NCBI GenBank assembly: GCA_023389575.1
Contig: JAEWEG010000061.1
Location: 1 to 61,105, forward strand
Reading direction: 5' to 3'
Source: Chloroflexota bacterium
Lineage (GTDB): Bacteria > Chloroflexota > Chloroflexia > Thermomicrobiales > UBA6265
Length of the DNA: 61,105 nucleotides
The translations under genes were made by a program, and so were the position numbers. The notes under the pieces were generated by a model. The model was not told where the DNA came from, did no database searches, and saw nothing but the letters and a program-made list of their open reading frames with translations. This document shows, one piece after another, positions 1-9,007 of this stretch (position 1 is the stretch's first letter; every line of letters begins with the position of its first letter).

Positions 1-89
1 ACATGCGCACCATGCCGGGGCTTGGCGAATCTCCCGCCGCGCAACGCATCGACATCGACGCCAACGGCAACATCGTCGGTCTCTTCTAG
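1..89 (+). CDS. fhs: Formate-tetrahydrofolate ligase, C-terminal tail (partial)
   Basis: Only the last 28 or so codons are in the window; the 5' part lies upstream. The frame entering at base 3 reads RTMPGLGESPAAQ followed by RIDIDANGNIVGLF and a TAG stop at 87-89. This matches the very conserved end of formate-tetrahydrofolate ligases (a TMPGLP..PAA..IDVDE.G.I.GLF pattern). The enzyme makes 10-formyl-THF from formate, THF and ATP in one-carbon metabolism. The assignment rests on this short tail alone, but the pattern is distinctive. A strong terminator follows about 100 nt downstream. Confidence 0.75.
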   Translation, partial: MRTMPGLGESPAAQRIDIDANGNIVGLF

Positions 90-126
90 CTCGCGCTGAA
101 TCGCGCTCGTCCAGTCCCGCTTTCGA

Positions 127-159
127 CTGGCGACCGATCGGGACCCGATCGGTCGCCAG
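127..159. repeat. Perfect 16-bp inverted repeat with 1-nt centre
   Basis: CTGGCGACCGATCGGG (127-142), a single A, then its exact reverse complement (144-159). The near-zero loop makes this poor as an RNA hairpin and more like a DNA palindrome, for example a dimeric protein-binding site or cruciform. It sits between the fhs stop and the terminator at 194-231. Confidence 0.6.
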
Positions 160-193
160 CGCGATCGCAGGAATCTGTCGCGAATCTCCAGAA

Positions 194-231
194 AAACCGG
201 CGCTCTCGGCCAGCACCGAGGGCGCCGGTTT
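194..231 (+). terminator. Rho-independent terminator after fhs
   Basis: The arms AAACCGGCGC (194-203) and GCGCCGGTTT (222-231) pair perfectly and enclose a second stem CTCGG (205-209)/CCGAG (216-220). The 5' side is A-rich and the 3' side ends in TTT. This would end the fhs transcript. The rest of 232-406 shows no gene. Confidence 0.75.
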
Positions 232-406
232 GTCGTCGTGCCCTCTAGTTCGTCCGGGTCGCCTCCGCCTTAAGACTGAGACGGCACCCCGCCGGAAGCC
301 TCATCTCCAGTCCCATCGATCCGCCGATGTTCGTATCGCCTCCCGCGCCAAGAATGGGAGTCAGGGCAAATCAGCACCCTGACTCGCCAGGAAGGCATAA
401 CCGGCA

Positions 407-814
407 ATGCACATTTCGGTCCTGATCGCGGACGACCAATCCACCATTCGACACGGACTGCGGCTGCGGCTGAGCCTCGAGCCCGACATCACCGTGCTCG
501 GCGAGGCCGTCGATGGCACCTCCGCCATCGACCTGGCCTCCCGGCTCCTCCCAGATGTCGTGGTCATGGATATCGCCATGCCCCGGCTGGACGGAATCGA
601 GGCAACACGCGAGTTGCGGAGGCTGGCGCCCCATAGCGCCGTCGTGATCCTCAGCCTGCATGACGACGCACCGACGAGGGAACGGGCGCTCCTCGCCGGG
701 GCATCGGCGTTCGTCGCCAAGCATGAAGCCGACCACTCCCTGATCGTCGCCATCCGCGACGCGGCATCGGGCCGGAGCCAACCGGCAATTCACGAAAGGG
801 GTAGGCCACCATGA
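407..814 (+). CDS. Single-domain response regulator (receiver only)
   Basis: A 135-residue CheY-like receiver. The acidic pair lies in LIADDQ near the N-terminus, the phospho-acceptor is Asp55 in VVVMDIAMP, and the switch Lys is in FVAKHE. The receiver resembles NarL/FixJ regulators, but the protein ends right after it. I find no LuxR-type helix-turn-helix in any frame before the next gene at 883. It could be a stand-alone phosphate sink or allosteric partner, or a regulator that has lost its output domain. It lies 68 nt upstream of an ABC exporter and may be cotranscribed with it. Its cognate kinase is not identifiable, although the large kinase at 5085-8891 is a nearby candidate. Confidence 0.85.
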   Translation: MHISVLIADDQSTIRHGLRLRLSLEPDITVLGEAVDGTSAIDLASRLLPDVVVMDIAMPRLDGIEATRELRRLAPHSAVVILSLHDDAPTRERALLAGASAFVAKHEADHSLIVAIRDAASGRSQPAIHERGRPP

Positions 815-882
815 CCTGCCGCTGACCGTATCCAGAACACGCGGGCCCAATCGCCAACTACCCAAAATCCCAGGAGCGAGAC

Positions 883-1656
883 ATGTTCACCAGCTTCAAG
901 CGTTCTCAACCATCAGCCTCGCCGGTCGCCGGCACCAACTTGATCGTCAAGGCCGAAGGCGTCAGGAAGATTTACCAGACAGGATCAGCCGAGATGGTCG
1001 CCCTCCGCGACGTCGACTTCGAGGTCGCCCGTGGAGAAATGGTCGCCGTCATGGGGCCATCCGGATCCGGCAAGACCACGCTGCTCAATGTCCTTTCCGG
1101 GCTGGACGATGTCTCGGCCGGCACCATCTGGATCGAGGGTCAGGATTTGGCCCGGATGAAGGACAGGAAACGCACCGACTACCGCGCGCGGCGAATGGGC
1201 TTCATCTTCCAGGTCTACAACCTGCTACCGGTACTGAGCGCGGTGGAAAACGTTGAACTGCCACTCCTCGTCGCCAACGTGAAACCATCGGAAGCCCGCC
1301 AGCGCGCGCTGGAGGCGCTGGAAACGGTTGGGCTCAGTGGATGGGCCAGGCACCGTCCCGCCGAACTCTCCGGTGGCCAGCGTCAGCGGGTGACCATCGC
1401 TCGGTCGCTGGTCAACAACCCGGCCATCATCTGGGCCGACGAACCCACGGGTGCGCTCGACTCGAAGACCGCCGCCGAAATCATGGACCTGATGCGAAAG
1501 CTCAACCGCGAGCAGGGCGCGACGTTCGTCCTCGTCACGCACGACCCCGGGATCGGTGCCCAGGCGGACAGGATCGTGTACGTCCGCGACGGCGAGATCG
1601 AACGGATCGATCACCAGGCGAATGAAGTCGCCGAGACGGCGATCGCCGCCGATTAA
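883..1656 (+). CDS. ABC transporter ATP-binding protein (MacB/LolD type)
   Basis: A 257-residue nucleotide-binding subunit. Visible motifs are Walker A GPSGSGKTT, the Q-loop in FIFQVYNLLP, signature LSGGQRQRV, Walker B IIWADEPTGALD and the switch His in LVTHD. The DEPTGALD and YNLLP elements are typical of the MacB/LolD/FtsE (type VII) group, which couples ATP hydrolysis to extracytoplasmic work and not to classical import. The ATG follows a GGAGCGAG ribosome site. The permease begins 46 nt after the stop, so the two form an operon and probably one complex. The substrate cannot be told. Confidence 0.93.
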   Translation: MFTSFKRSQPSASPVAGTNLIVKAEGVRKIYQTGSAEMVALRDVDFEVARGEMVAVMGPSGSGKTTLLNVLSGLDDVSAGTIWIEGQDLARMKDRKRTDYRARRMGFIFQVYNLLPVLSAVENVELPLLVANVKPSEARQRALEALETVGLSGWARHRPAELSGGQRQRVTIARSLVNNPAIIWADEPTGALDSKTAAEIMDLMRKLNREQGATFVLVTHDPGIGAQADRIVYVRDGEIERIDHQANEVAETAIAAD

Positions 1657-1702
1657 GACCGGCTCTCCGAACCGTTGCCCACTCATTGAAGGAAGACCCC
1701 TC

Positions 1703-4684
1703 ATGCGCGAGATTCTCGGTATCCCAACCGGCACCCTCATGGTTATCCTCCTTGTCGTCCTTGGCTTCAGCCTGCTCTCGGTCGCCTTCATCGCCTGGCG
1801 GAGACGGGTCATCTTCAAGATGGGGATGCGCAACATCCCCCGCCGCAAGACCCAGACTGGCCTGATCGTGGCCGGCTTGATGCTCTCCACGCTCATCATC
1901 TCCGCCTCGCTTGGCACTGGCGACACGCTCAACCACTCCGTCAGCAAGGACGTGTACGACCTGCTCGGCCCGGTGGATGAGGTTGTCGTTTACAGCCAGG
2001 GAAGCGAAGGAAGCGCAAGCACGTCGCTCACCAAAACCATCCCGGCGAGTTCGGTCGACCTGGTCCAGCGGGCCCTCGACGGCAACCCGGACATCGACGC
2101 GGTCGGCGGCATCCTCCTGGTTGAGGTGCCGGCCCTCAATTCGGGCAGCCAGCAGGCCGAACCGGCGGTGACCATCGCCGGTGTCGCCCCTGGCACGCTT
2201 GATGCATTCGGCGGCCTGAGCGCGACCGACGGCACGGCGATTGACCTGGCTGCGATTGGCGCCGATGGCGTCGTGCTCGGAGAAACCGCCGCCAGCAACC
2301 TTGATGCCAGCGCCGGTGACACCCTTACCGTCTACCACGCCAACCAGACCACGGAATTGACCGTCACCGCGATCGCGCGGGACTCGATCCTGACCGGGGT
2401 CACCGGTCCCGGCGGCTCGGGCATGCTGATGTCGCTCCCGGCGCTGCAGGACCTGACCGGCAAGCACGACGAGATCAGCATGGTCATGATCTCGAACACC
2501 GGCGGCACTCGCTCCGGCGTCGAGCGGACCGACATCGTCGTCGCCGCGCTCGAGCCCACTCTCGCTGGCACGAGCCTCGGCATTGATCCGATCAAGCAGG
2601 ACTCGGTTGACAGTTCGGAGTCGCTCGCCGAATCCATCACCAGTGTCTTCATCATCTTCGGCCTCTTCTCGATCTCGGCCGGCATCCTGCTGATCGTGCT
2701 CATCTTCACCATGCTGGCCGCCGAACGCCGCGCCGAAATGGGCATGGCTCGCGCGGTCGGTGCCCGGCGCCTGCAACTCGTTCAGCAGTTCGTCTCCGAG
2801 GGGATGGGCTACGCGCTGATCGCGGGTCTCGTCGGGTCCGCCCTCGGCGTGGCGGCCTCGGCCGGAATCGCCTACGGCATGCGCCTGATCCTCGGTGACT
2901 TCGTCGATATCGAGCCGTACATCCAGCCGCGCAGCCTCGTCGTGGCCTACAGCCTCGGCGCCGTCATCACGTTCGTGGCGGTGGTGGCGTCATCGTGGAA
3001 GATCAGCCGCCTGAACATCGTCGCGGCGGTCCGGGACATCCCAGATGTCCGGATCTCGAAGCGGCGCTGGAGCATCGTCGCCTTGGGCGTCGCCATGATC
3101 GCGGTCGGCGCCGTCCTCACCGCTTTCGGATACGAATCAGAAGTGGGCCTCCCCCTGTACGCTGGGCTCAGCCTGGTCCTGTTCGGCATCTCGAGCCTTC
3201 TCCGGTTCATCGGCCTTCCCTCCCGGCGGGTGCTGACCGTGGCTGGACTGGCCGTGATGGCCATCTGGATGTTGCCGGAGAATGCCGCCGTCGCCATCTT
3301 CGGTTTCTACGATGCAAGCATGACCATGTTCTTCGCGGCGGGAGTCTTCGTCGTCGCCGCCTCCACCCTCGTCATCGTCCAGAACCTCCAGATGTTTCTC
3401 GCCGCGCTAAGCCGCCTTGGTGGCGTCATGCGCGGGAAGCTGCCGGCGATTCGCACCGCGGTGGCCTACCCTGGCGCGGCGCGCGGACGCACCGGCATGA
3501 CGATCTCGATGTTCAGCCTGATCGTGCTATCGCTGGTGATGGTCGCCACGATTTCCCACAACTTCATCGCGTTGGCGCTTGGCGATGAAGCCAACGCGGG
3601 TTGGGAAGTACGGGTCGACCTCGGTCCGTCCAATCCAGTCGACGATATCGAGGCGATCCTCGACCAGAACGGCGTCGATACGGGCCAGTTCACCGCCACC
3701 GCTCAGACCACCATGCCCTTCCAGAACGCGACCCAGCTTCGGATGCCCGGCGATGACACCTGGCGCGCGTATCCGGTGGTGGGCATGAGCGATGAGTTCC
3801 TGTCTGGCAGCAACCTGCTCTTCAAGCAGCGCGCCGAGGGCTACGAATCGGACGCCGCGATCGTTGAGGCACTGCGCACCGGAACCAACGTGGCCGTGAT
3901 CGACAGTTTCGCCGTGGTGGCGGAAGGTGACATGGGACGCGACGAGTCAATGTTCACGGTCTCGGGCATCACCGCCGAGGACACGACCTTCGCCCCATTC
4001 ACCATCGAAATCGCCGATCCCAACAGCGACCAACCGGCGACGGTGACCATTATCGGCGTGATCGACAGCAAGGTCAGCATCCTGTACGGACTCCACCTTC
4101 CACAGGCAACCGCCGGGTCAATCTTCCCGGGGCCGAATCCGCCCTCGTGGTGGGTCTCACTGGAGAACCCGGACTCGGCCGGAACCGTGGCGAGGGAGAT
4201 TGAAGCCGTGCTGCTTCAGTACGGCGGGCAGGCGGTCTCGATTCAGGACGAACTCGAAGAGTCGCAGCGCCAAAGCCGTGGCCTCTTCGCCATCATCCAG
4301 GGATTCATGGGGCTCGGACTGATCGTCGGTGTCGCCGCGGTTGGCGTGATCGCCTTCCGGTCCGTGGTGGAGCGGCGCCAGCAGATCGGCGTGCTGAGAG
4401 CCCTCGGCTACCGGCGTGACCTCGTCGCGTTTTCCTTCGTCTTCGAGTCGGCCTTCGTGGTGGGAACGGGAATCGTCGCCGGTCTGGTCACCGGGCTCTT
4501 CATGTCCTGGAACCTGATGCGCAGCGAGAGCTTTGGGGGCTCGGGCGATGCCCCGTTCATGATTCCGTGGAACCTCCTTGGGATCATCATCGGCTCGGCG
4601 ATCGCGGCGGCCCTGCTTATGGCCTGGCTCCCCGCCCGGCAGGCCGCCCGGATCGCGCCGGCGGAAGCCCTCCGCTATGAGTAG
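1703..4684 (+). CDS. ABC transporter permease with two FtsX domains
   Basis: The start is taken as the ATG at 1703 (MREILGIP), which follows GAAGGAAG; the frame is open further upstream but overlaps the ATPase gene. The product is 993 residues: an N-terminal membrane helix (about 10-32), a large extracytoplasmic segment, an FtsX-like block of helices at about 310-440, four or more additional helices, a second extracytoplasmic domain (about 620-850), and a C-terminal FtsX block (about 860-990) with the characteristic ERRQQIGVLRALG motif. This is the two-unit architecture of large MacB-like exporters or lipoprotein-release permeases, one polypeptide doing the work of a dimer. It partners the ATPase at 883-1656. 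The substrate is unknown. Confidence 0.9.
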   Translation: MREILGIPTGTLMVILLVVLGFSLLSVAFIAWRRRVIFKMGMRNIPRRKTQTGLIVAGLMLSTLIISASLGTGDTLNHSVSKDVYDLLGPVDEVVVYSQGSEGSASTSLTKTIPASSVDLVQRALDGNPDIDAVGGILLVEVPALNSGSQQAEPAVTIAGVAPGTLDAFGGLSATDGTAIDLAAIGADGVVLGETAASNLDASAGDTLTVYHANQTTELTVTAIARDSILTGVTGPGGSGMLMSLPALQDLTGKHDEISMVMISNTGGTRSGVERTDIVVAALEPTLAGTSLGIDPIKQDSVDSSESLAESITSVFIIFGLFSISAGILLIVLIFTMLAAERRAEMGMARAVGARRLQLVQQFVSEGMGYALIAGLVGSALGVAASAGIAYGMRLILGDFVDIEPYIQPRSLVVAYSLGAVITFVAVVASSWKISRLNIVAAVRDIPDVRISKRRWSIVALGVAMIAVGAVLTAFGYESEVGLPLYAGLSLVLFGISSLLRFIGLPSRRVLTVAGLAVMAIWMLPENAAVAIFGFYDASMTMFFAAGVFVVAASTLVIVQNLQMFLAALSRLGGVMRGKLPAIRTAVAYPGAARGRTGMTISMFSLIVLSLVMVATISHNFIALALGDEANAGWEVRVDLGPSNPVDDIEAILDQNGVDTGQFTATAQTTMPFQNATQLRMPGDDTWRAYPVVGMSDEFLSGSNLLFKQRAEGYESDAAIVEALRTGTNVAVIDSFAVVAEGDMGRDESMFTVSGITAEDTTFAPFTIEIADPNSDQPATVTIIGVIDSKVSILYGLHLPQATAGSIFPGPNPPSWWVSLENPDSAGTVAREIEAVLLQYGGQAVSIQDELEESQRQSRGLFAIIQGFMGLGLIVGVAAVGVIAFRSVVERRQQIGVLRALGYRRDLVAFSFVFESAFVVGTGIVAGLVTGLFMSWNLMRSESFGGSGDAPFMIPWNLLGIIIGSAIAAALLMAWLPARQAARIAPAEALRYE

Positions 4685-4768
4685 GCGGTGGTCTATCAGG
4701 AGCGCGCCCGCGCGGGCGCGCTCCGGCCCATCCTGCCACCTTGCAGTCACGGCTTGAAGGAGGATCGC

Positions 4769-5074
4769 GTGGACGCTACTGGCGGCATCGCCTCGATATT
4801 TCCTTCCCTCTCGGCAATCGGCATGCTCCTGACGTTCTTGCGAGATGCGCTGGACGCCCGCGGCGGTCTGGTCCTCGACTTCATCGCGGGGCTGGGCCTC
4901 GGAGGGCGATGGCCCAGGCTCGCGGGAAGAGAAGGTGGCGGCAGCCTGATGGTCGCCATCGGCACGATCTCCCTGATCGTCGCGACATCCCTGGCACTGG
5001 CGGGTGTGATCGAAGCCAGATCACGGTGGCAACGAGGTGGATCGTCATCCGCGCCTACCCCAGCTTCAGCATGA
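4769..5074 (+). CDS. Small hypothetical membrane protein
   Basis: A GTG start at 4769 preceded by GAAGGAGG at good spacing fits better than the longer in-frame extension from 4688, which would overlap the permease terminus region. The 101-residue product has a hydrophobic N-terminal stretch, a Gly-rich middle, one clear membrane helix (SLMVAIGTISLIVATSLALAG, split here by its charged neighbours) and a short Ser/Ala/Pro tail. No family is recognised. It is co-directional with the exporter 84 nt upstream and may be an accessory small membrane protein. It ends 10 nt before the convergent kinase gene. Confidence 0.55.
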   Translation: MDATGGIASIFPSLSAIGMLLTFLRDALDARGGLVLDFIAGLGLGGRWPRLAGREGGGSLMVAIGTISLIVATSLALAGVIEARSRWQRGGSSSAPTPASA

Positions 5075-5084
5075 TGGCTTCTTT

Positions 5085-8000
5085 CTAGACCGGGATCTCG
5101 ACTCGCAACCGAGTCCCCTCACCCGGCGCGCTCGCCAGCTCGAGCGTGCCTCCAAGTCGCTCCGCGCGCTCTCGCATCGTGCGCAAGCCAAGATGTCCGG
5201 TGAACGATCCATCCGGATCGAATCCGGCACCGTCATCGGCGACCTCGGCGACAAGCCTGCCCGGCTCCCGGACCAGTCTCAGCCACACGGTCGACGCCCG
5301 CGCGTGCTTCACGGTGTTGTTCACTGCCTCCTGGGCGATGCGGTAGATCGCCTCCTCCACCGCCAGCGAGGCTCCTCCCGGATCGCCAAGCTCGGCCTCG
5401 ACCATGATTCCGTGGCGGGCGCGCAGGTTTGCCGCCTGCTTCTCCAGAGCCGCCACCAACCCTTCCTGCTCCAGCGCCTCCGGGCGCAACTCGAAGATCA
5501 GAGCTCGCATTTCGGTCAGGCCAGCCTCGGCCAGGGAGAGGACGTAGTCGAGCGGAGCGGCTGCCTTCCCAGGATCGTCGTCGATCAGCGTCCTGGCCGT
5601 GCGCGCGCCAAGCCCAATGCCGAACAGCGCCTGCGACACCGAGTCGTGCAATTCGCGAGCGAGCCGCTGGCGCTCCTCCAGCGCGGCCGTGCCCTGGGCC
5701 TGCTCGTACAAGCGAGCGTTCACGATCGCCACCGCGGCATGCGAAGCGAACGCCAACGCCAGTTCGGCATCGCGCTCGGTGTAGGCATCGACCTCTGGAC
5801 TGACAACGCTCAGCAAGCCGATCACCTCTTCCCGGAAGATGAGCGGCACGCCCATCCATGAGACGGCGTACTCGGGCACAGCTCCAAGATCGTGCGTCAC
5901 GTCCGCCCGGAACGACGCGGCCAGGCGGTTATCGGCCCGGACATCCGGAATGATCACCGGCCGGCTGGCCTTCACCACCTCGCGGCTGTGCACGACCTCG
6001 TCCAGCGGGCGGACCGAGCCGCTCACTTGCCGTGACACCGGTCCCCGGTAGTCGAGCAGCCGACGGTCGGTCTCGCCGTCCAGAAGGTAGATCGCGGCAG
6101 AGACATGCTCCACCACCTGGCCGAACTGATCGAGGATCGTGCCGAGCAGCGGACGCAGTTCGAGCGTCGAGGCAATGCCGGTCGCGACATTGAGGAGTGT
6201 GGCCAGCTCGCGGGTACGTTCCTCGACACGGCGCTCGAGTTCCTGGCGAGCCAGGACCCGGTCGGTCACATCGGTGACGATGCCCTCTATGGCAACCATC
6301 GCTTCCGTCTCGTCGTGGACGGGACGCCCATGCTCCGAAGCCCATTTCTCGGACCCGTCTGCGGTGCGGATACGATAGGTCACGTGGAACGGCTCATTCC
6401 TCTGTACCGCCTCGCGAATGGCCGCCAGCGCGGCCGCGAGATCATCCGGGTGCACGAGGTCGTTGTATTCGAGCCGAGGATTGTCGATCAGGTCGTGGGG
6501 ACCATGGCCGGTGAGTTCCAGAGCCCCTTCGCTGACGAATTCCATCCGCCACTCGGAAGCCGTTCGGTACCGGTACGCCATGCCAGGGAGGTTGCTGAGC
6601 AACGTGCTCAACGAGCGCTGGCTTTCCCGCAATTCGGCTTCAGCTCGAAGGCGTCTGGAGATGTCCCGCGACACCGCCGCCGATCCAATGACCTCTCCGG
6701 CCTGGTTGCGGACGGGTGAGAAGCTGATCGACACCGAGCGTCGCGTGCCGTCCTTGTGCAGGCGGTCGCCCTCATGGTGACTGACGTGCTCCCCCTGGCG
6801 AATCGCCTCGAACACGTCGAGCATCGCCACCCGCTCTCCGGGCGGGAGCAGGATGTCGATACTCTGGCCAATCGCCTCATTCGCCGTATAGCCGTAAAGT
6901 CGCTCCGCCCCGTCGTTCCACGACACGATCGTATTGTCCAGGGTGCGACCGATGATCGCGTCGTCGGATGATTCCACGATCGCGGCGAGCCACCGGGTAC
7001 GCTCCTCGGCGTTCTGCCGGCCAATCGCCGCGCCGAGTGTGTCCGCGGCGGCCTTGAGCGAATCACGCTCGGGTGCCGAGAAGTCTCGCTCCAGCTTGAA
7101 CTCGTCGAGCCCCATCACGCCCCACCAGGCGCCTTCCACGAAGATGGGGACGATTGCCCACGACCGCACTCCCTGCGCCAACGCGTATTCCTGGGAAGCG
7201 GCCGACGGGAAGTCGCGTGTATGACCAAACGCCGCTTCACCGGCGATGAGCTGGTCGACGACCTGCCCCAGCCCCATGGCGCGGAGCGGAACACCTCGTG
7301 ACTCGACGCGAGGTGGTGGAATCGAATCGCCTGGCACCGCCCAGTGATGGATCTCCCGGGACCACACCTCGCCATCGGCGTCGATCTGGATCCGCGATAC
7401 ATAGACCTGGCTCACGCGGGTCGCCCTGCCCAACCGCTCCAGCACACTCTGGATGGCGTCTTCCCAGACCGTGCGCGAATCGAGAAACCGCTCCGCCGCG
7501 TAACGGACAGCCTCCATGATGGCGTCGCGCCGAACGAGCTCCGTTTCCGCCCGCTTTCTGGCGCTGATGTCCCGCGCGATCGCCGATGTCCCAGTCACCA
7601 CGCCGGAAGCATCTCGCAGCATGGAGAACGTCAGCGACGTCCAAACCAGGGAACCATCCTTGCGGACGAGCTCGGCTTCGAGGGGGGCCACAAGCTCGCC
7701 ATTGGTGAGCGCGGTCAGGGTCTCTCGCACCCGTTCCAGCCTGGCTGGCTTGATCAGTACGTGGACACGCTGGCCCACCATTTCAGCCTCGGTGTACCCA
7801 AAGAGGGCCTCCGCCGCCGCGTTCCATGAGGTGACGGTTCCGTTACGGAGCATGCCGAAGATGGCATCGTTGGTCGACTCGACGATCTCGGCGAGTCGTA
7901 CCGATCGGTCCTCCGCCTGTTGCCGCTGGATCGCCGCTCCCAGTGTGCCGGCAGCCGCCTTGAGGGCGTCAACCTCGGTGGGCGACCATACGCGCTCGTC

Positions 8001-8891
8001 AAGGCAATCGTCGAATCCAATGAAGCCCCACCAGGCCCGTTCCACGAAGATCGGCACGACCGCGAGTGACAACGTTCCCTCGCGCTTCAACTCTTCCTGC
8101 TCGCCAGGGGGGAAGTCGCGGGTACGGCCGACGATGGGCGCCCCCTCCAGCATGAGCGCCTCCCAACGCTCCCAACCAAGGTCAGCGAAGGCAAACCCGT
8201 AGAGATTGGGGTAGTCAAGCAAGGATGGCGCATCAGGCCCCACCCACTCGTACCGCTGGGTGCCGCGCGTCACACCACTCTCATCGAGGACGTTTTCGAA
8301 GATGTAGCCGCGGCTCACGTCCAGCGCGGTCCCGAGGACGCCCAGGGTCTCGACGACGTTCTCGTCCCACGACACCATGTTTCGCAGGAATCGCTCGGAG
8401 GCGATCCGAACCGCCTCGAGGATCTCATCGCGACGCCGAACTTCGGCCTCGGCCCGTTTGCGGTCCGTGACATCGGAATGGGATCCAGTCAGGCGAATCG
8501 CCTTGCCACTCGCGTCTCGGGTCGCCAGCGCCCGTTCGAAATACCAGTGGTAGGTGCCGTCCTTGTGGCGTAGCCGATGCTCGAACTCGCAGGTCGGGGT
8601 CTCTCCCCGCAGGTGGGCGTTTATCGCCGCCCATGCCTGGTCGAAGTCCTCCGGATGAACCCGGTTGCGCCACTCGTCGATGGATGTACCGATTTCGTTG
8701 TCGGCGTAGCCGAGCAACGCCTTCCAGCGCGGCGAGTAGTACACCTCCTGGGTGAGCAGGTCGGTATCAAAGAGGCCCTCGTTCGTGGCGCGTAGGGCGA
8801 GTTCCAGGCGCTCGGCGCGGGCCCGCGATTCGGACAGCGTGACATCAATCCTGGGATCGTTCGCGGCCGCGCCGGAAAATGTCTGCTTCAT
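5085..8891 (-). CDS. Multi-PAS/GAF sensor histidine kinase (NarL-type)
   Basis: A 1268-residue kinase without obvious membrane helices, so probably cytosolic. The domain order read from the sequence is PAS (about 25-150), GAF (155-320), PAS (325-450), GAF (455-620), PAS (625-750), PAS (760-885), GAF (905-1060), HisKA_3 dimerisation/phosphotransfer with His near 1081 in ARELHDSVSQ, then the HATPase domain with N box EAVNNTVKHA and G box DDGAGFDPDG. The two GAF-PAS modules resemble each other closely (IVPIFVE.AWWG; LKAAA.TLGAAI), which indicates internal duplication. It lies 116 nt downstream of the LuxR-family regulator at 9008-9652 on the same strand, its probable partner. Ligands are unknown; redox, light or small-molecule cofactors are possible for PAS/GAF. 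Confidence 0.93.
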   Translation of the reverse strand: MKQTFSGAAANDPRIDVTLSESRARAERLELALRATNEGLFDTDLLTQEVYYSPRWKALLGYADNEIGTSIDEWRNRVHPEDFDQAWAAINAHLRGETPTCEFEHRLRHKDGTYHWYFERALATRDASGKAIRLTGSHSDVTDRKRAEAEVRRRDEILEAVRIASERFLRNMVSWDENVVETLGVLGTALDVSRGYIFENVLDESGVTRGTQRYEWVGPDAPSLLDYPNLYGFAFADLGWERWEALMLEGAPIVGRTRDFPPGEQEELKREGTLSLAVVPIFVERAWWGFIGFDDCLDERVWSPTEVDALKAAAGTLGAAIQRQQAEDRSVRLAEIVESTNDAIFGMLRNGTVTSWNAAAEALFGYTEAEMVGQRVHVLIKPARLERVRETLTALTNGELVAPLEAELVRKDGSLVWTSLTFSMLRDASGVVTGTSAIARDISARKRAETELVRRDAIMEAVRYAAERFLDSRTVWEDAIQSVLERLGRATRVSQVYVSRIQIDADGEVWSREIHHWAVPGDSIPPPRVESRGVPLRAMGLGQVVDQLIAGEAAFGHTRDFPSAASQEYALAQGVRSWAIVPIFVEGAWWGVMGLDEFKLERDFSAPERDSLKAAADTLGAAIGRQNAEERTRWLAAIVESSDDAIIGRTLDNTIVSWNDGAERLYGYTANEAIGQSIDILLPPGERVAMLDVFEAIRQGEHVSHHEGDRLHKDGTRRSVSISFSPVRNQAGEVIGSAAVSRDISRRLRAEAELRESQRSLSTLLSNLPGMAYRYRTASEWRMEFVSEGALELTGHGPHDLIDNPRLEYNDLVHPDDLAAALAAIREAVQRNEPFHVTYRIRTADGSEKWASEHGRPVHDETEAMVAIEGIVTDVTDRVLARQELERRVEERTRELATLLNVATGIASTLELRPLLGTILDQFGQVVEHVSAAIYLLDGETDRRLLDYRGPVSRQVSGSVRPLDEVVHSREVVKASRPVIIPDVRADNRLAASFRADVTHDLGAVPEYAVSWMGVPLIFREEVIGLLSVVSPEVDAYTERDAELALAFASHAAVAIVNARLYEQAQGTAALEERQRLARELHDSVSQALFGIGLGARTARTLIDDDPGKAAAPLDYVLSLAEAGLTEMRALIFELRPEALEQEGLVAALEKQAANLRARHGIMVEAELGDPGGASLAVEEAIYRIAQEAVNNTVKHARASTVWLRLVREPGRLVAEVADDGAGFDPDGSFTGHLGLRTMRERAERLGGTLELASAPGEGTRLRVEIPV

Positions 8892-9007
8892 GGCGGGATA
8901 CCAACTTCAAGCGAGGTGGGGAGCGGGTGACGAGCAGCGACAGGAACGCGATGTGCATCAGGCGTACCCAACGGCCGCAACCAGGATGCCATCACGTCCC
9001 CTCGGGA

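Noticed and set aside
4688..4768. Upstream extension of the small membrane protein
   Set aside because: The GTG at 4769 has an excellent ribosome site while the extension is Arg/Ala-rich noncoding-like sequence.
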